Shown here: one piece after another, positions 24,990-36,155 of the stretch
Layout: each line of letters opens with the position of its first letter
Numbering within the stretch: position 1 is the stretch's first letter
Source: Trichaptum fuscoviolaceum
Lineage: Eukaryota; Basidiomycota; Agaricomycetes; Hymenochaetales; Trichaptaceae
Assembly: GCA_910574455.1 (NCBI GenBank)
Contig: CAJSYZ010000002.1
Coordinates: forward strand, 5,729,671-5,793,670
DNA length: 64,000 bases
Direction of reading: 5' to 3'
Position numbers and translations under genes: made by a program
Notes under the pieces: generated by a model
What the model saw: the letters and a program-made list of their open reading frames with translations, nothing else
What the model was told of the DNA's origin: nothing
Databases searched by the model: none

Positions 24990-27568
24990 TCAGGTGGAAA
25001 TCGGAGGAAGGGTGAGTGTAAAGGGGAGGCTTGTCGGATCCGCAACTAATCTCTATTTTATCATTTGATAAACATTTATTATAATTGAGTAATAATGAAC
25101 TGTATTCCATTCCGTACTGCTGTATATCAAATTTCATACACATGTTTTGCGAGGTTGAATTCGAAGTATTATTGAAGTACGAAATCAGGTTTTCACTGTA
25201 AATTTACAATATCAAAGATGTGCGACATATTCAAGTTGTACTAGCAAAGAAATATTAGGGACAATCTTAGCATAACGTATATATCGACCTCACCTCTGAT
25301 CCTTCATAGTAGCTGACGGCAACAATGAGAGGAGGAGCAAACCTTTAGAGTCCCTGATAAACTTCCGAGGGCACCCATGGACCAAAGCGTGCATTGAAAG
25401 ATCGGCTTTATTACTTCAATCAGCGGTGAATCGCACGTTCACACAGAGCTCGCCAGGATCGTACGTAAAGCAGGACGTCCGATTCGCCAGGACTATCAAA
25501 TCCATGTCCGAATTGCATTGGGCGTGACCGTCTGTGCGACGAGAATCTAGTTAATTGGGAGTTCTGTGGCATCCAGGGTGGCCTGGTCTGGTTATTTCCG
25601 ATGTCGTGGTCGAGATCGATGTTAAACTGACAACTGGAGGTCATAGGAAGTTGTGAGTTGTCCGACCTGGTGAGCAAAGTCCCAGAGATGTATGTACTCA
25701 ATTTTGAGTTTAAATTTCGTGATGACGTCCTTCATATCTGCATGTGAGCGCGACAACCTCATTGCATCTGAGATTGTTTTGCTAGTTCAGAACATCAGCG
25801 GATGCGAGTTGAGTTGGGGACCTGAAATTCTGCGCACCATATGAAATCGAGTCCAGATACTTGAGCGAAGGCGTCGGAGATGAACAAAGCCCGATGAACA
25901 TATCTTCGGTGAAAACAAGGTGCTCATGCCTGCTCCCGCCTCAACATCACCTATATCCTCCACGAATACCTCGACATCCGAGCCTCCCCTCCAAAGTACA
26001 TTCGTCTGGGCCTAGCATTAATCTCCGAGACAAATGAGAGGATGCGCCAACGGAGCTCCAAATAGAAAGTACTGTGCATTGAGCGAGATGGTTGAAGTTG
26101 AACACAGAACATCCGTGTGGTGGTCTGGCACGATGTCAACGCTGGTATATTGGGTCGTTCGCCCGGGAAACAAATAGAATGTCTAATCTGTTTGTGTGAT
26201 GGCGACGTGGTGGAGATGACGGTGTCGAGGAAGGGAAGTTAGGACTGAAAGCAATGCAAGATAGTTATCCGCATTATTGAGGAATGCGGTCTGAAGAAGC
26301 TCTGTTCTCATAAGAAGTGAGTGCTGGTTCTGCTGGTGAACATTCCGAAACGCCAATGATATACTTCTGTCCACCTCGGTCGGTCGTAGAACATGACGCA
26401 TACGTTCTGGAATGTCAAATACAGGCTCTTCCAGTTTCTGCTGACTATCGGATAGCGTGGTGGGGGCAGAGGAGAACACGGCGTGGAGAGTAGTGGAAGG
26501 GTAAGCTTAACCGGAGAGCTGGCTTCACAACCATGCACTCACATGCTCTCAACACTGCAGCTCCCCATTCCTACTCAACATCCTCTCCGACCTGATACGC
26601 CAGCTTGCGGCACAATGTTGTGGATTTGCTCGTCTTCAAAGTTTGGGGAAAGGCGATGATCGTGTCGGTCAAGTTCATCAAGCTGGTCGGTAACTGCAAA
26701 TGGAATCGGTATTCCAGGGATCACTAGCACTCCCGTCAGCACCACCTGCCAGACTGTCAGTACGAATTGCGAACTCACGCAGCGTACGTACACTCGACAT
26801 TCTCCGTTTCCCAACATACTCAAAGAATGTCCATAACCATCATTCGTAATTCCTTCGGGCCTTTTGGAACGCTCGTGCTATCTCGTTGAACACACAGCAG
26901 ACGTATAAAAGCTTGGATCTTGCTGAAGCTTCAAGCTTTGGATGGGTGATGGGCACCAAGAACTTGTGCGCCGAATGTAGCCCGCGAACTGCGCCGCGAA
27001 TGTTGTTCGCGCATTCTCGCACCAACAACACCCTCGTTCTTCACGAATCATGAATACCTCGATGTCTAGTCCAGTGTGCACTCGCCTGCCATCCTACGTT
27101 GATCTCTAAGGCAAGAAAAAGCGCCCACGGCTATGGCTTTGGGGCACCTAAGATCGGAGTCTAGCATGTTGAGCAGGATGGTGCGACCCAGAACATTTGC
27201 GCGGTGCTCTATGAAGCAGCAAACGATGAAGGAATGGCTGGTGATTGCAGAAGGAGACATCTGCATAAGACGGATGTGGGATGGCGGTGTTGGAGAATGG
27301 AAGGAAGGTCAGAGCTGATGCTGTGCCCGGTGTTGTCATGTTGATGATGTTTCGCCCTATGGCTCTTCAACTCTGGTATATTTGTACAAGACATGGTATA
27401 CATTCGGCTTCAAGCACTTCATGCAATTTGATGATCAAGCCACGAACAGCGCAGCCTTCACTGAGACTTGCTTGATTGACGCTGCCAGTGGTCATTGCAC
27501 TGCCCACTGACAGCCTAGGTTCAATACTACAACTTGAACTTGGAGATGAAGCCGCCCATAACTGTTGC
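24990..27568. other. Intergenic region Y, copy 2
   Basis: This is a second copy of 6739-9340 with several small indels. No intact gene is seen; the frame at 7416 in the first copy is broken here. Confidence 0.6.
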
Positions 27569-27578
27569 TATATATACT
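27569..27578 (+). promoter_or_regulatory. Possible TATA box of type-A gene 3
   Basis: CTATATATAC is about 140 nt before the ATG at 27717. The first Y copy has a degraded version at the matching place. Confidence 0.35.
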
Positions 27579-27716
27579 ACTATCGGCCTCGTTTCCAGTT
27601 GCAGGCTGCCATCAGAGTATAATAGTCCGCAGTCACCGCCCAGATCCTGCTCCCAACTTTCGCTCCTACATCCTCACTCGAAGCAAACTGAGTCTCGCGG
27701 ACCTTTATGGCCGGCT

Positions 27717-30700
27717 ATGGTCGTTTCTGTCTCTACCATTACGACCGTAGGAAAGGCCTTGCTGAAACTCAAGTCCTTAATCGAACAGGTGAGTGCCACG
27801 TCTTTGATCCGGTAGCTTCCTCAGACACAACTAACACTATCATCCTTTCCGCTATAGCTCCCTCAGAACGAGAATGACATCCTCGACCTCGGAAATACGC
27901 TTGTAAATGAGATAGACTTCCTCATCAACCTACGAAAGCCATGCTCTGGCGATCATGTATCCGAGCTGGACGGATTTTTAGACGCCTTGGTCGCGTATGT
28001 CGCAGCTCGCTTGTTCACTCTTCATTCATCTTTACTACAGTGTTCAGAAAACTTGACGCGCTCTTCACTGAGCTTGTAAATCTCATTCCCGTGCCGGGAA
28101 AAGGACCCCTAAAGCGAATGTACAACTCGGGCAAAACTCTCTATCATGCAGACTCGGTCCAGAAAAAGATTGCGCGCTTACGCGAAGAGGTCGCAAGCGC
28201 ACGGAGTAATTTCTTGGTATGTAGTGTAACTGAGATCTTCTGTGTAGCCATATATTGATCTCCTGTCTTTCTTCCAGGTAAAGAACAACGCTCTTGTCGC
28301 ATTGAACGTAGAGAGTATTCGAGATCAGATGATGGGTTTGCAATCGAGTATGACCCTGCTACTCCAGCGAGGTGAAGAAGACCCAAAGGAGGCAAGCAGG
28401 ATGTTTGGCGTCGACACCATGACAGAAGAGCAACGAAGGGCTGAGCTTCGCAACACAGAATTGGTATGTCTCTAGGGATTATTTGCACAACAGAAGCTCA
28501 TTTTATCGTAATAGAATCACGCAGTTTCCAGGAAAAAAATGAAGACCTCCAGTACCACAATCGTTCGTTTATGTTACACTTCCAAAATATCACAGAAACT
28601 CATTATTGTTCAGGACCTCACGGCTACTACCCACGACGACATGCTGTTCCTTATTAACTTGAAGATACGGACGCTTAAGGCGGCTCTGGAAAACGGCGCT
28701 CCTACGCAATCCATTGTTCCACACAGAGAGGATACGCGAGCATATCGACCTACACCCGACGATCCTTTTTTTTCCACTTACAATGATCCAACAAGCGCAT
28801 GGAGACGGCCGAATGCCTTGATAGAAACCGTTACATTACTCGATGAGCTGCAAGACCCAGACTCCATCGCAAGCACACCGGCACTCGTACCGTTCATCAG
28901 AGCAGATAGTCTCTCGTGGTCTTTGCGCTCGCTTGGACTGCTCAAAGAAGCGTTGCAGCTCTGCTCGATAGCGCACGGCATCATACGAAAGGCCTCGGAG
29001 AGAAATCAAGAGGTGTACCGAGCTTACCTTGCCGAGTCTCTGTTGACCCTATCCGCTTGCCGTCGTGGTATGGGTGATCTAAATGCGTCTCTTACTGCTA
29101 GCACCGAAGCAGTGAAGATATATAGAGAGCTAGCTAGTGAAGACTCGGAAACGTTCAATTCAAGGCTTGCAGGGTCACTGAACTTTCTGTCCATTGACCT
29201 TCGTGACGCAGGGAAGATAACCGAGGCGCTTCCACCAATCCAGGAAGCAGTGGAGATTGATAGAGCGCTAGCCGAGTCTAATCCCGCAGCGTTCAACAGC
29301 GATCTTGCAAGTTCTCTGAACAATCTGTCGCTTTGCCTCAGTGCCGCAGGGAAGATAGACGAGGCGCTTCCACCAATCCAGGAGGCGGTGGAGATCCGTA
29401 GAGCGCTAGCCGAGTCTAATCCCGCAGCATTCAACAGCGATCTTGCACAGTCTCTGAACAACCTGTATGTCTGCCTCAGTGACGCAGGGAAGATAGACGA
29501 GGCGCTTCCACCGATCCAGGAAGCGGTGGAGATCTATAGAGTGTTGGCCGACTCTAATCCCGCAGCGTTCAACAGCGATCTTGCAAGGTCTCTGAACAGT
29601 CTGTCTAGTCGTCTCAGTGACGCAGGGAAGATAGATGAGGCACTTCCACCAATCCAGGAAGCGATGGAGATCCGTAGAGCGCTAGCCGAGTCTAATCCCG
29701 CAGCATTCAACAGCGACCTTGCACAATCTCTGAACAATCTGTCTAATCGTCTCAGTGATGCAGGGAAGATAGACGAGGCGCTTCCACCAATCCAGGAGGC
29801 GGTGGAGATCTATAGAGTGTTGGCCGACTCTAATCCCGCAGCGTTCAACAGCGATCTTGCAAGGTCTCTGAACAACCTGTCTAATCGTCTCAGTGACGCA
29901 GGGAAGATAGACGAGGCGCTTCCACCAATCCAGGAAGCAGTGGAGGTCCGTAGAGCGCTAGCCGAGTCTAATCCCGCAGCGTTCAACAGCAATCTTGCAT
30001 CATCTCTGAACAGTCTGTCTAATCGTCTCAGTGACGCAGGGAAGATAGACGAGGCGCTTCCACCAATCCAGGAGGCGGTGGAGATCCGTAGAGCGCTAGC
30101 CGAGTCTAATCCCGCAGCGTTCAACAGAAATCTTGCATCATCTCTGAACAGTCTGTCTAGTCGTCTCAGTGACGCAGGGAAGATAGACGAGGCGCTTCCA
30201 CCAATCCAGGAGGCGGTGGAGATCCGTAGAGCGCTAGCCGAGTCTAATCCCGCAGCCTTCAACAGCGATCTTGCGATGTCTCTGAACAACCTGTATGTCT
30301 GCCTCAGTGACGCAGGGAAGATAGACGAGGCGCTTCCACCGATCCAGGAAGCGGTGGAGATCTATAGAGTGTTGGCCGAGTCTAATCCCGCAGCGTTCAA
30401 CAGCGATCTTGCAATGTCTCTAAACAATCTGTATGTTCGTCTCAAAGACGCAGGGAAGATAGACGAGGCGCTTCCACCAATCCAGGAAGCGATGGAGATC
30501 TATAGAGCGTTGGCCGAGTCTAATCCCGCAGCATTCAACAGCGATCTTGCAATGTCTCTAAACAATCTGTCTATTTGTCTCAAAGACGCAGGGAAGAACG
30601 AGGAGGCGCTTCCACCAATCCAGGAAGCAGTAGTTCTGTACAGGCAACTATTTGGACGGTACCCAGATGCTTTCCGACAACGTCTCGCGAATGCACTCGA

Positions 30701-30797
30701 CGTTCTTCGATTCTGCCATGAAGCCATCGGGAATGCGGAGGAGGCACAGAATGCAAGAAAAAAGGCTCGCAGGATTCGAGGCAAACTTTTGTCGTGA
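27717..30797 (+). CDS. HeLo/MLKL-like N-terminal domain fused to TPR array, type A, copy 3 (6 exons)
   Basis: Exons are 27717-27788, 27858-27994, 28048-28216, 28278-28463, 28515-28562 and 28614-30797, giving 931 residues. Intron phases are 0, 2, 0, 0, 0. Residues 1 to about 190 are predicted all-helical: an amphipathic start (VSVSTITTVGKALLKLK), a hydrophobic pair of helices, a basic turn with VPGKGPLKRMYNSGKTL, then QKKIARLREEVASARSNF and a further coiled segment. This arrangement matches what is known of HeLo/HeLo-like and MLKL four-helix domains, the membrane-acting part of several fungal NLR-type proteins, but I could not run a profile search. No NACHT or NB-ARC NTPase lies between this domain and the TPR part, so the layout is helical domain, linker, TPR. 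About eleven repeats of 46 residues follow, most reading ESNPAAFNSDLA.SLNNL, and then the type-A cap. The frame is intact, in contrast to the copy at 9493. Confidence 0.75.
29240..30600 (+). repeat. Homogenised 138-bp coding tandem repeat
   Basis: About ten consecutive units of 138 bp are almost identical at the base level (GACGCAGGGAAGATAGACG recurs at 138-bp spacing, for example 29481 and 29619). They differ mainly at a few codons (SLSSRL, SLSNRL, NLYVCL, NLYVRL). Confidence 0.85.
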
Positions 30798-31968
30798 TCT
30801 TTTCCGTTCCTTCACCATGCTGTACCGTGTATTGGAATCTCGATATGTATTTTATCATTGAATTAGAGGAATTGTACATGTCTTCACAGTTCACATATTT
30901 GTCTTGAATTTTGACATTTGCAATAATTGTCATACAATTGTCGAATTATTGTATGATTTACGTTCATTAACCAACTAAGAGAACCGAAGCTGAGGAATGA
31001 TATCGTATAGTGTACGAAAAGAATAGGAAAAGCTATATTATCTTGCCCATCGGTCTCAAAAGTCGAATGCGCAATGCTTGCTCGATGAGGATGCTTTTTG
31101 GTCGGTCCCAGTGGAGGTTACAGATCCCTCCGCATTCCGACCTTTAGCATAGTATGCTATTTCACTATATATGGGGGAAGTGGGGAAAAGAGGAGAGGCC
31201 AGAGACCTAGACTGTGGAGACACGGTCGACACTTACTACAGACCGCTGCGTTTCGGGCCAATTGGATGTGCCAGATTAGTCATCGGACAATCAGAGGTGT
31301 CAGGTGCTGGGTGGCTCTCGCTGGTTCATCAGGGAAACTTCCTTTTGCTTACGGCGACTGACGCGTCCTGACGCGTCCTGATTTGGCTGGCACCTGTCTG
31401 AAGGGTTGCTACTTCGTCTGAAAATACACTGATTGCCTTATCTCACTGAAATAAGGAGTGTTTCAGGATGCAAGCCGTCTCTCAGTGCATCAGAATGCAA
31501 GTCAGGATTTCAGTGCTCAAGTGTAATACATCAGAGATTGCTAACGGCGGCTGGCGCGTCCTGGAGCTTCCTTAAATGGGTTGAAGCGTTGTCATGCCTG
31601 CCTGAAGTGTTGCCTGGCTGCCTGATGGCCTTAAAACGGTGTTTCAGGACAAAATCAGTGCGTAAGGAGGGAAGCTGTACATCAGGTGGCAAGTCAGACT
31701 CAAGTGAGATTTACTACTACTACCACTACTGTACTCAAGTGAACTTGAACCTCTGTTTTGAGATTTCAAGCTACCTTCATCTTCATGACATCTTGAAAGC
31801 GACAGCAAACACCATTGACAACCTCAGTCTACAATGATCATTCAACGAGAAGCAATTCAATAATAGATACAATCACGATGCTCCTGGCAACTTTTGAAGA
31901 CAAGAGCATGCACTCAACAATTTACTCAACAAGATAACACCGTTAGCACTATTCAAACGGGCCTCAGC
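30798..31968. other. Intergenic, end of the TPR array
   Basis: The first roughly 430 bases match 17464-18000. Beyond about 31230 the sequence is unique in this window, with scattered TTCAGGA and TGCCTGA words and a direct duplication of TGACGCGTCC at about 31361-31380. A 134-codon frame at 31433-31837 has low-complexity content and no known motif, and I do not call it a gene. Confidence 0.5.
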
Positions 31969-32826
31969 CTACTCAATATTGAGCATTGGGAAGTGATGGA
32001 TTTCTGCATCCGGTAAGGCCAAGGCATCTTGATTCAAGACGGAAGCAACAGCAAACGTGCTGTGCGCGTCGATTGCCGCATCTAATAGAGCAGATGCAAG
32101 TGAGAAGATGATCAGCCTGAGTGACAACTTGAAAAGGATAACTTACAATGGACTTGAGCAGCCGACAGCTCAACTTCGGCCCAATTGCTCCTCGTGACCG
32201 TGGCATCCTTCTCAATGTTTGCCTGCAGGAGTCTGCCTGCCATCTCCTCCAGCTTTATAAACGGTTGCGGAAACTTGAACCAGAGACGGGGGTTCAGAAG
32301 CAGCTGGAGCCAAGTTAGCGTTCTTGGCCAGAAATCGGGGTAAACGAAGCGCGCCCAATCTGTCAAATCGACACAGGAGGTTACAGGAACGCCAAATTTA
32401 TTCCTGATGCGAGTTGCATCACCTGCCAATTAGTTCAGTTATGCCGAATAATGAGAGAAGAAATGGGACTCTCATACCAGCGATTCCTGCTGACACTTTC
32501 CATACAGCTTCATCACCTAATAATTGTGTCAATCTCGCGGGAAGTTCATTAAGTAGATGAGTCCGGAGGAGGAACACATGTTGCTGAACCGCAAGTTGGA
32601 TGAGGTCCACGCGATATAGCTCTGGTGAGTTACTCGCCCATTCAATGTCGAGGGCAACGAAGCGTCGTTCCGGGGCATCCGGCAAGGAAGCATAGATGAC
32701 GTCTACGGCATTCTCCATCGTCGCGGTGGTCAGACATACTTCAGGAACAAGAGGTCCGAGTGTATAACTGCGAAGTTGAAGAAGAGGCGTTGGCGGAACC
32801 CCCAGGTAGTCGAGGAGATGTTGCAT
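31969..32826 (-). CDS. 3'-5' exonuclease domain protein (WRN/EXD2-like DEDD family, 3 exons)
   Basis: Exons on the minus strand are 32478-32826, 32147-32422 and 31969-32081. The introns are 55 and 65 nt with good GT..AG ends, and the total is 245 residues. The fold-defining motifs appear in order. Exon 1 has the DxE metal-binding pair in VALDIEWAS, then VDLIQLAV. Motif II spans the first splice junction (KVSAGIAGDATRIRNKFGV). The second junction rebuilds motif III, YAAIDAH. RSNWAEVELSAAQV sits just before it, as in WRN-type exonucleases. The family removes nucleotides from 3' ends using two metal ions, and the substrate of this member is unknown. The ATG at 32826 is the first in frame; a further 5' exon cannot be excluded. 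All catalytic acidic residues are present. Confidence 0.8.
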
Positions 32827-33692
32827 CTGTTTGTGAAGCTGGCAAAAAGTCAGTGCAGTGATTTTGAGAGGAAATAGAAAGTAAGCACGAATTTTTGCAT
32901 CCTAGATATCCTCCTTTGTGTCCAAGGAAGTCTTCGCGCGATGCGTACTCGAAGCACAGCATGGTCAATCAATAGGAGCATGTGTAGCCCCAACAGAATG
33001 TGATAAAAGTTCATGGCGAAGGGTTGAGTGGGTGGGTGGGTGGCGGGGAGGGGCGACACCCACTCCGAGTTCACATTTATACAAAGCTCTTGCACGCATT
33101 TTTCTGATGCCTTATTCTTCTGGGAAAAGAAGAGAGGAATCTATCAGTGCATTGTACTATGGCTCGGATAAACCTCAAGCTGAACTGACAGGAGATAAGA
33201 AGGATTTCTTCTAGATGACTCGATTATGAGGCTTCTTTTCATTTTATGCACAAACAAACAAGAAAGTGAGTCAGGTTAACTCCGAAGAAGTCAGGAAGAC
33301 ATAGCCCACTACACAAGAAGCTGTTTCATCAGCTCTAGAAGGCAAAGCCACGAGTAAGCCGTCATACAATCAGTCATCCCTGGACACAACTCGAAACCGG
33401 AACCATGCCGATATGGGAAATGGGATCAATGCACCCCAATCCGCTTTGAAAGAAGTAGATTGAATGAAGGCACGTTTCTTGACCTTAGAGCTGGGGGGAT
33501 TGCGCTGTCGGCCAATAATCGACTTATTCTGCATATTGAAACCGAGCGATCTCCGTTTCGGCGGCAATGGTGGTGGCACAGAGGTGTTTGTCGAGGAATA
33601 GGACATGACTACTTGAACAATATCTAAGATGAAGTATTACTTTTTCCCGTTTGATGCATTCGCAATTTGCGTTGTGAGCTGCTTTGCCAACG
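32827..33692. other. Intergenic, nothing recognised
   Basis: Short frames on both strands have no known motif. The frame at 33370-33606 on the minus strand contains a PPPLPPKRR stretch and could be the tail of the adjacent AAA relic. Confidence 0.4.
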
Positions 33693-34470
33693 TCAGGTAG
33701 ACTGTTTGACGCACCTCTCATCAATGAGCTCGAGCTCAAGGTTGCGGTACTCGAGGCATCGGACGCAAATACCGACACCGGAATTTCCGAAATCGATCCA
33801 GAGGATGGGGTGTGGTGGGGAGGCTGATCCCATCGAGCTCGCCTTCGCGTTTGGTGATCTCGGGCTTCTTGACGTCCGCGTACAGGAAGAAGTCGCAGAA
33901 GAGCGCTTGAGCCTGCCTAGGGCTTGCGCTTTTGAACTCGATCCAAACATCCATGCCACCGGGGCGCGAGAGCGCGGGGTCGAAACGCTCAAGATGGTTC
34001 GTCGCTGCGACGAGAAGAGGAAGCGGCCAACAGCAGCGGCGACACCATCAAGTGCATTAAGAAGGCCAGAAAGAGAGAGCGTGTTCACGTCGGATAGAGT
34101 GTCATATTTCTTGCTTTTCTTCTTATTGCCAATTTCTTCATTGTCGTCATCATCGTCATCTTATCCTTGTTGTCGGACAACAATGAGCTCTTCTTCTTAC
34201 CGCCAGGAACACAGGTTGAGGACCCGTCGCGCGAAGTTGAGCGAGTAAATGCAGCGTCAAGGTCCTCGAGAAGGACAATACACGGGGCAGGCACACGGCC
34301 CATAAGCGACGACAACGTCACATCGTTCATCCAAAAGGCGGAACGTGAGATGGCGAGAATGTCGAGCATGAGCGCGCCAGCAAGGGCATGAATCAACGAT
34401 CAACTGCCCAAGCCAGGGACACGATAGAGGAAATTGTCGCGACGAGAGCGGTTACCACGGTCAGCGCACC
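33693..34470 (-). pseudogene. BCS1-like AAA ATPase relic
   Basis: On the minus strand the sequence follows the core of fungal BCS1-like AAA proteins. It gives WCADRGNRSRR, then a ruined Walker A (PGLGS-stop-SLIHALA where PG.GKSSLIHALA is expected). It continues with LMLDILAIS, an intact Walker B stretch (PAPCIVLLEDLDAAF), SLSGLLNALDGVAAA and GRFLF. After that the frame shifts and continues as MDVWIEFKSAS..QAQALF. With the P-loop Lys gone, a stop inside it and a frameshift after the sensor region, it cannot encode an active ATPase. BCS1-like proteins are numerous in basidiomycetes, and only the mitochondrial one has a known role in complex III assembly. Confidence 0.7.
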
Positions 34471-36155
34471 ACTGATTCAGAAAGAGAGGTTAAACTTTCA
34501 GTCGATGTGTGGCACTTTATGTACATACCTTCTCTGATTGCAAGAAGTCCCTTGTGTCGGCAAGGAGCATCTCTTAAATCCCCGCCATGAGCCATGGAAT
34601 CAGCGAAATAGATATGAATTTGATGGTCGTCTGGTGAGGCAAACTGGAAGCCTTTGAGCTCCTCATCTCCGAATGACTTGTCTCCGAAAGAAGACTTGCC
34701 CGGCAAGATGGTGCGCGCTGTCATCTCGAACTCGTGAGCGAGCTATTCTACTAGTAGTAGTAGTAGTAGTAAGCGCTTTCAAGTTGACATCCATAGCATC
34801 ACTGGCAGTCAGTCATAGTATGAGTAATTGTGTTCATCGGGTCATGAGGTTGAGTGACAAGCGGATAACTAGGGCTACTTACCAGACTTCATAACAGTGA
34901 AAGTGTCTCCGGTAGTATTTATCCAACCTGACCATGGCTGTCAGTGGCGGTAGCGGACGACGGAGGGCCTGCGATGTCAGACCCCTCACCGCGCTGTGGG
35001 AAGTCATGTCGATGCTGGGTAGTAGTACTACAACTTGAACTTGAAAGCGCAAGAGAGCAGCGCGTGGAAGATGTCGGATGTAAAACATTGTACTACTAGA
35101 ATGAGATGACATGATCTACTCCGGCTCCTGCTTCATGGTGTCCACGTCGGGCTCTTGCTGACTCGAAGTCGGGACAACAATACTACCAAGTTGCGTGTCT
35201 GTCAAGGTTGGTCGCAAAGCCCATTTGTTCCAGCTCCTCCTTTGTCTGCCAGAAGGCAATAGCATAAGTCAAGCCGTCCAGTTCCCTCTGACCTAGAACG
35301 TCCCGAGAATAACGACCGGTCATTCCATTAAAGTTAATTATACCTAATAGTCATCGAGCAGAGCAGTTGTAGTAGTAGTAGCCGGACCGACCTTCGCCCC
35401 TCAGGCTTAGTTTACTAGTAGTACTAGTTTCCGACTTCAAGTTGACCTCTGAAGAACTTCCGAGTCAGAGTCCGACTAGAAGTACTAGTAGAAGTACTAC
35501 AGTGGCAGTGAGTCCGAACTTCCGAGTCCGAGTTAGCGCCGGAGTTCAAGTTCAAGTTGGAGTCCGAGTCGGGGCCCAGATGAGGTGCATCATGATCACT
35601 GCACATCAATCCAGTTGCAGTCGGTTTGGAGCCAGAGAACTGGCACTTCAACAGCCTGAGGCTGAGAACGGTCACCGGCTGATTGATGTTCCAACCTCAA
35701 GTTACGGACACTTCTCAGCTCAGCCGTTGGGAATGCGCTGGTGCGTCCGAAACTTGAACGATGCCAGTAACCCTACTACTAGTAGTAGCAGTAACTCCGA
35801 GCTCAGCACTTCAGCTTGAACTTGAAGTCGTTCTATTTGGATGATCCGAACTCAAACTTATAAAAATTTGACCTAGTGTCTCAGGCTATAGATTTTCTAC
35901 AAGTTATGATGTACATTGCTCGTTTCTTAGAACAATAGATGCAGGATACTACTATGTAGGTTCATCGTCAGTTAGTCCAAGCCATTGACAGCAATACTTC
36001 TAATAACTCCCGACTTGTCCAAGAGTGAGGCTGGGCGGCTACAATTACTTCTAAGTAGCGAGCACGTCGATTGGCTTCCTCCTCGACCTCGTGTTGCATC
36101 ACACCCGTCCAGAACGAAGCAACAGGCTCAAGTGTCTATTTGATATCCTTGACGT
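34471..36155. promoter_or_regulatory. Word-rich island, no gene
   Basis: Dense short words recur on both strands: runs of TAGTAG/CTACTA (34748, 35022, 35371, 35415, 35490, 35765), TTCAAGTTGA/CAACTTGAACTTGAA (34780, 35030, 35433, 35548, 35812), CCGAGTC/GGAGTCCGAG (35462-35575) and CTCAGGCT. No gene starts are supported here. Similar islands precede the five large genes downstream, so this may be the promoter of a lost member. Confidence 0.45.
35343..35398 (+). repeat. Promoter-like module, copy 1 (second copy near 39007-39063)
   Basis: TAATAGTCATCGAGCAGAG, a TAGTAG run, then AGCCGGACCGACC. The same order (TAATAGTCGTCGAGCAGAG, TAGTAG run, AGCCGGACCGACC) recurs just upstream of the gene starting at 38959, on the same strand. 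Confidence 0.6.

Noticed and set aside
29240..30600. Possible CRISPR-like array because of regular near-identical units
   Set aside because: Units are 138 bp, in frame, fully coding and without unique spacers.
34748..34770. Treating the TAGTAG runs as ordinary microsatellites only
   Set aside because: They occur together with five other near-palindromic words in the same islands, which simple slippage of one trinucleotide does not explain.
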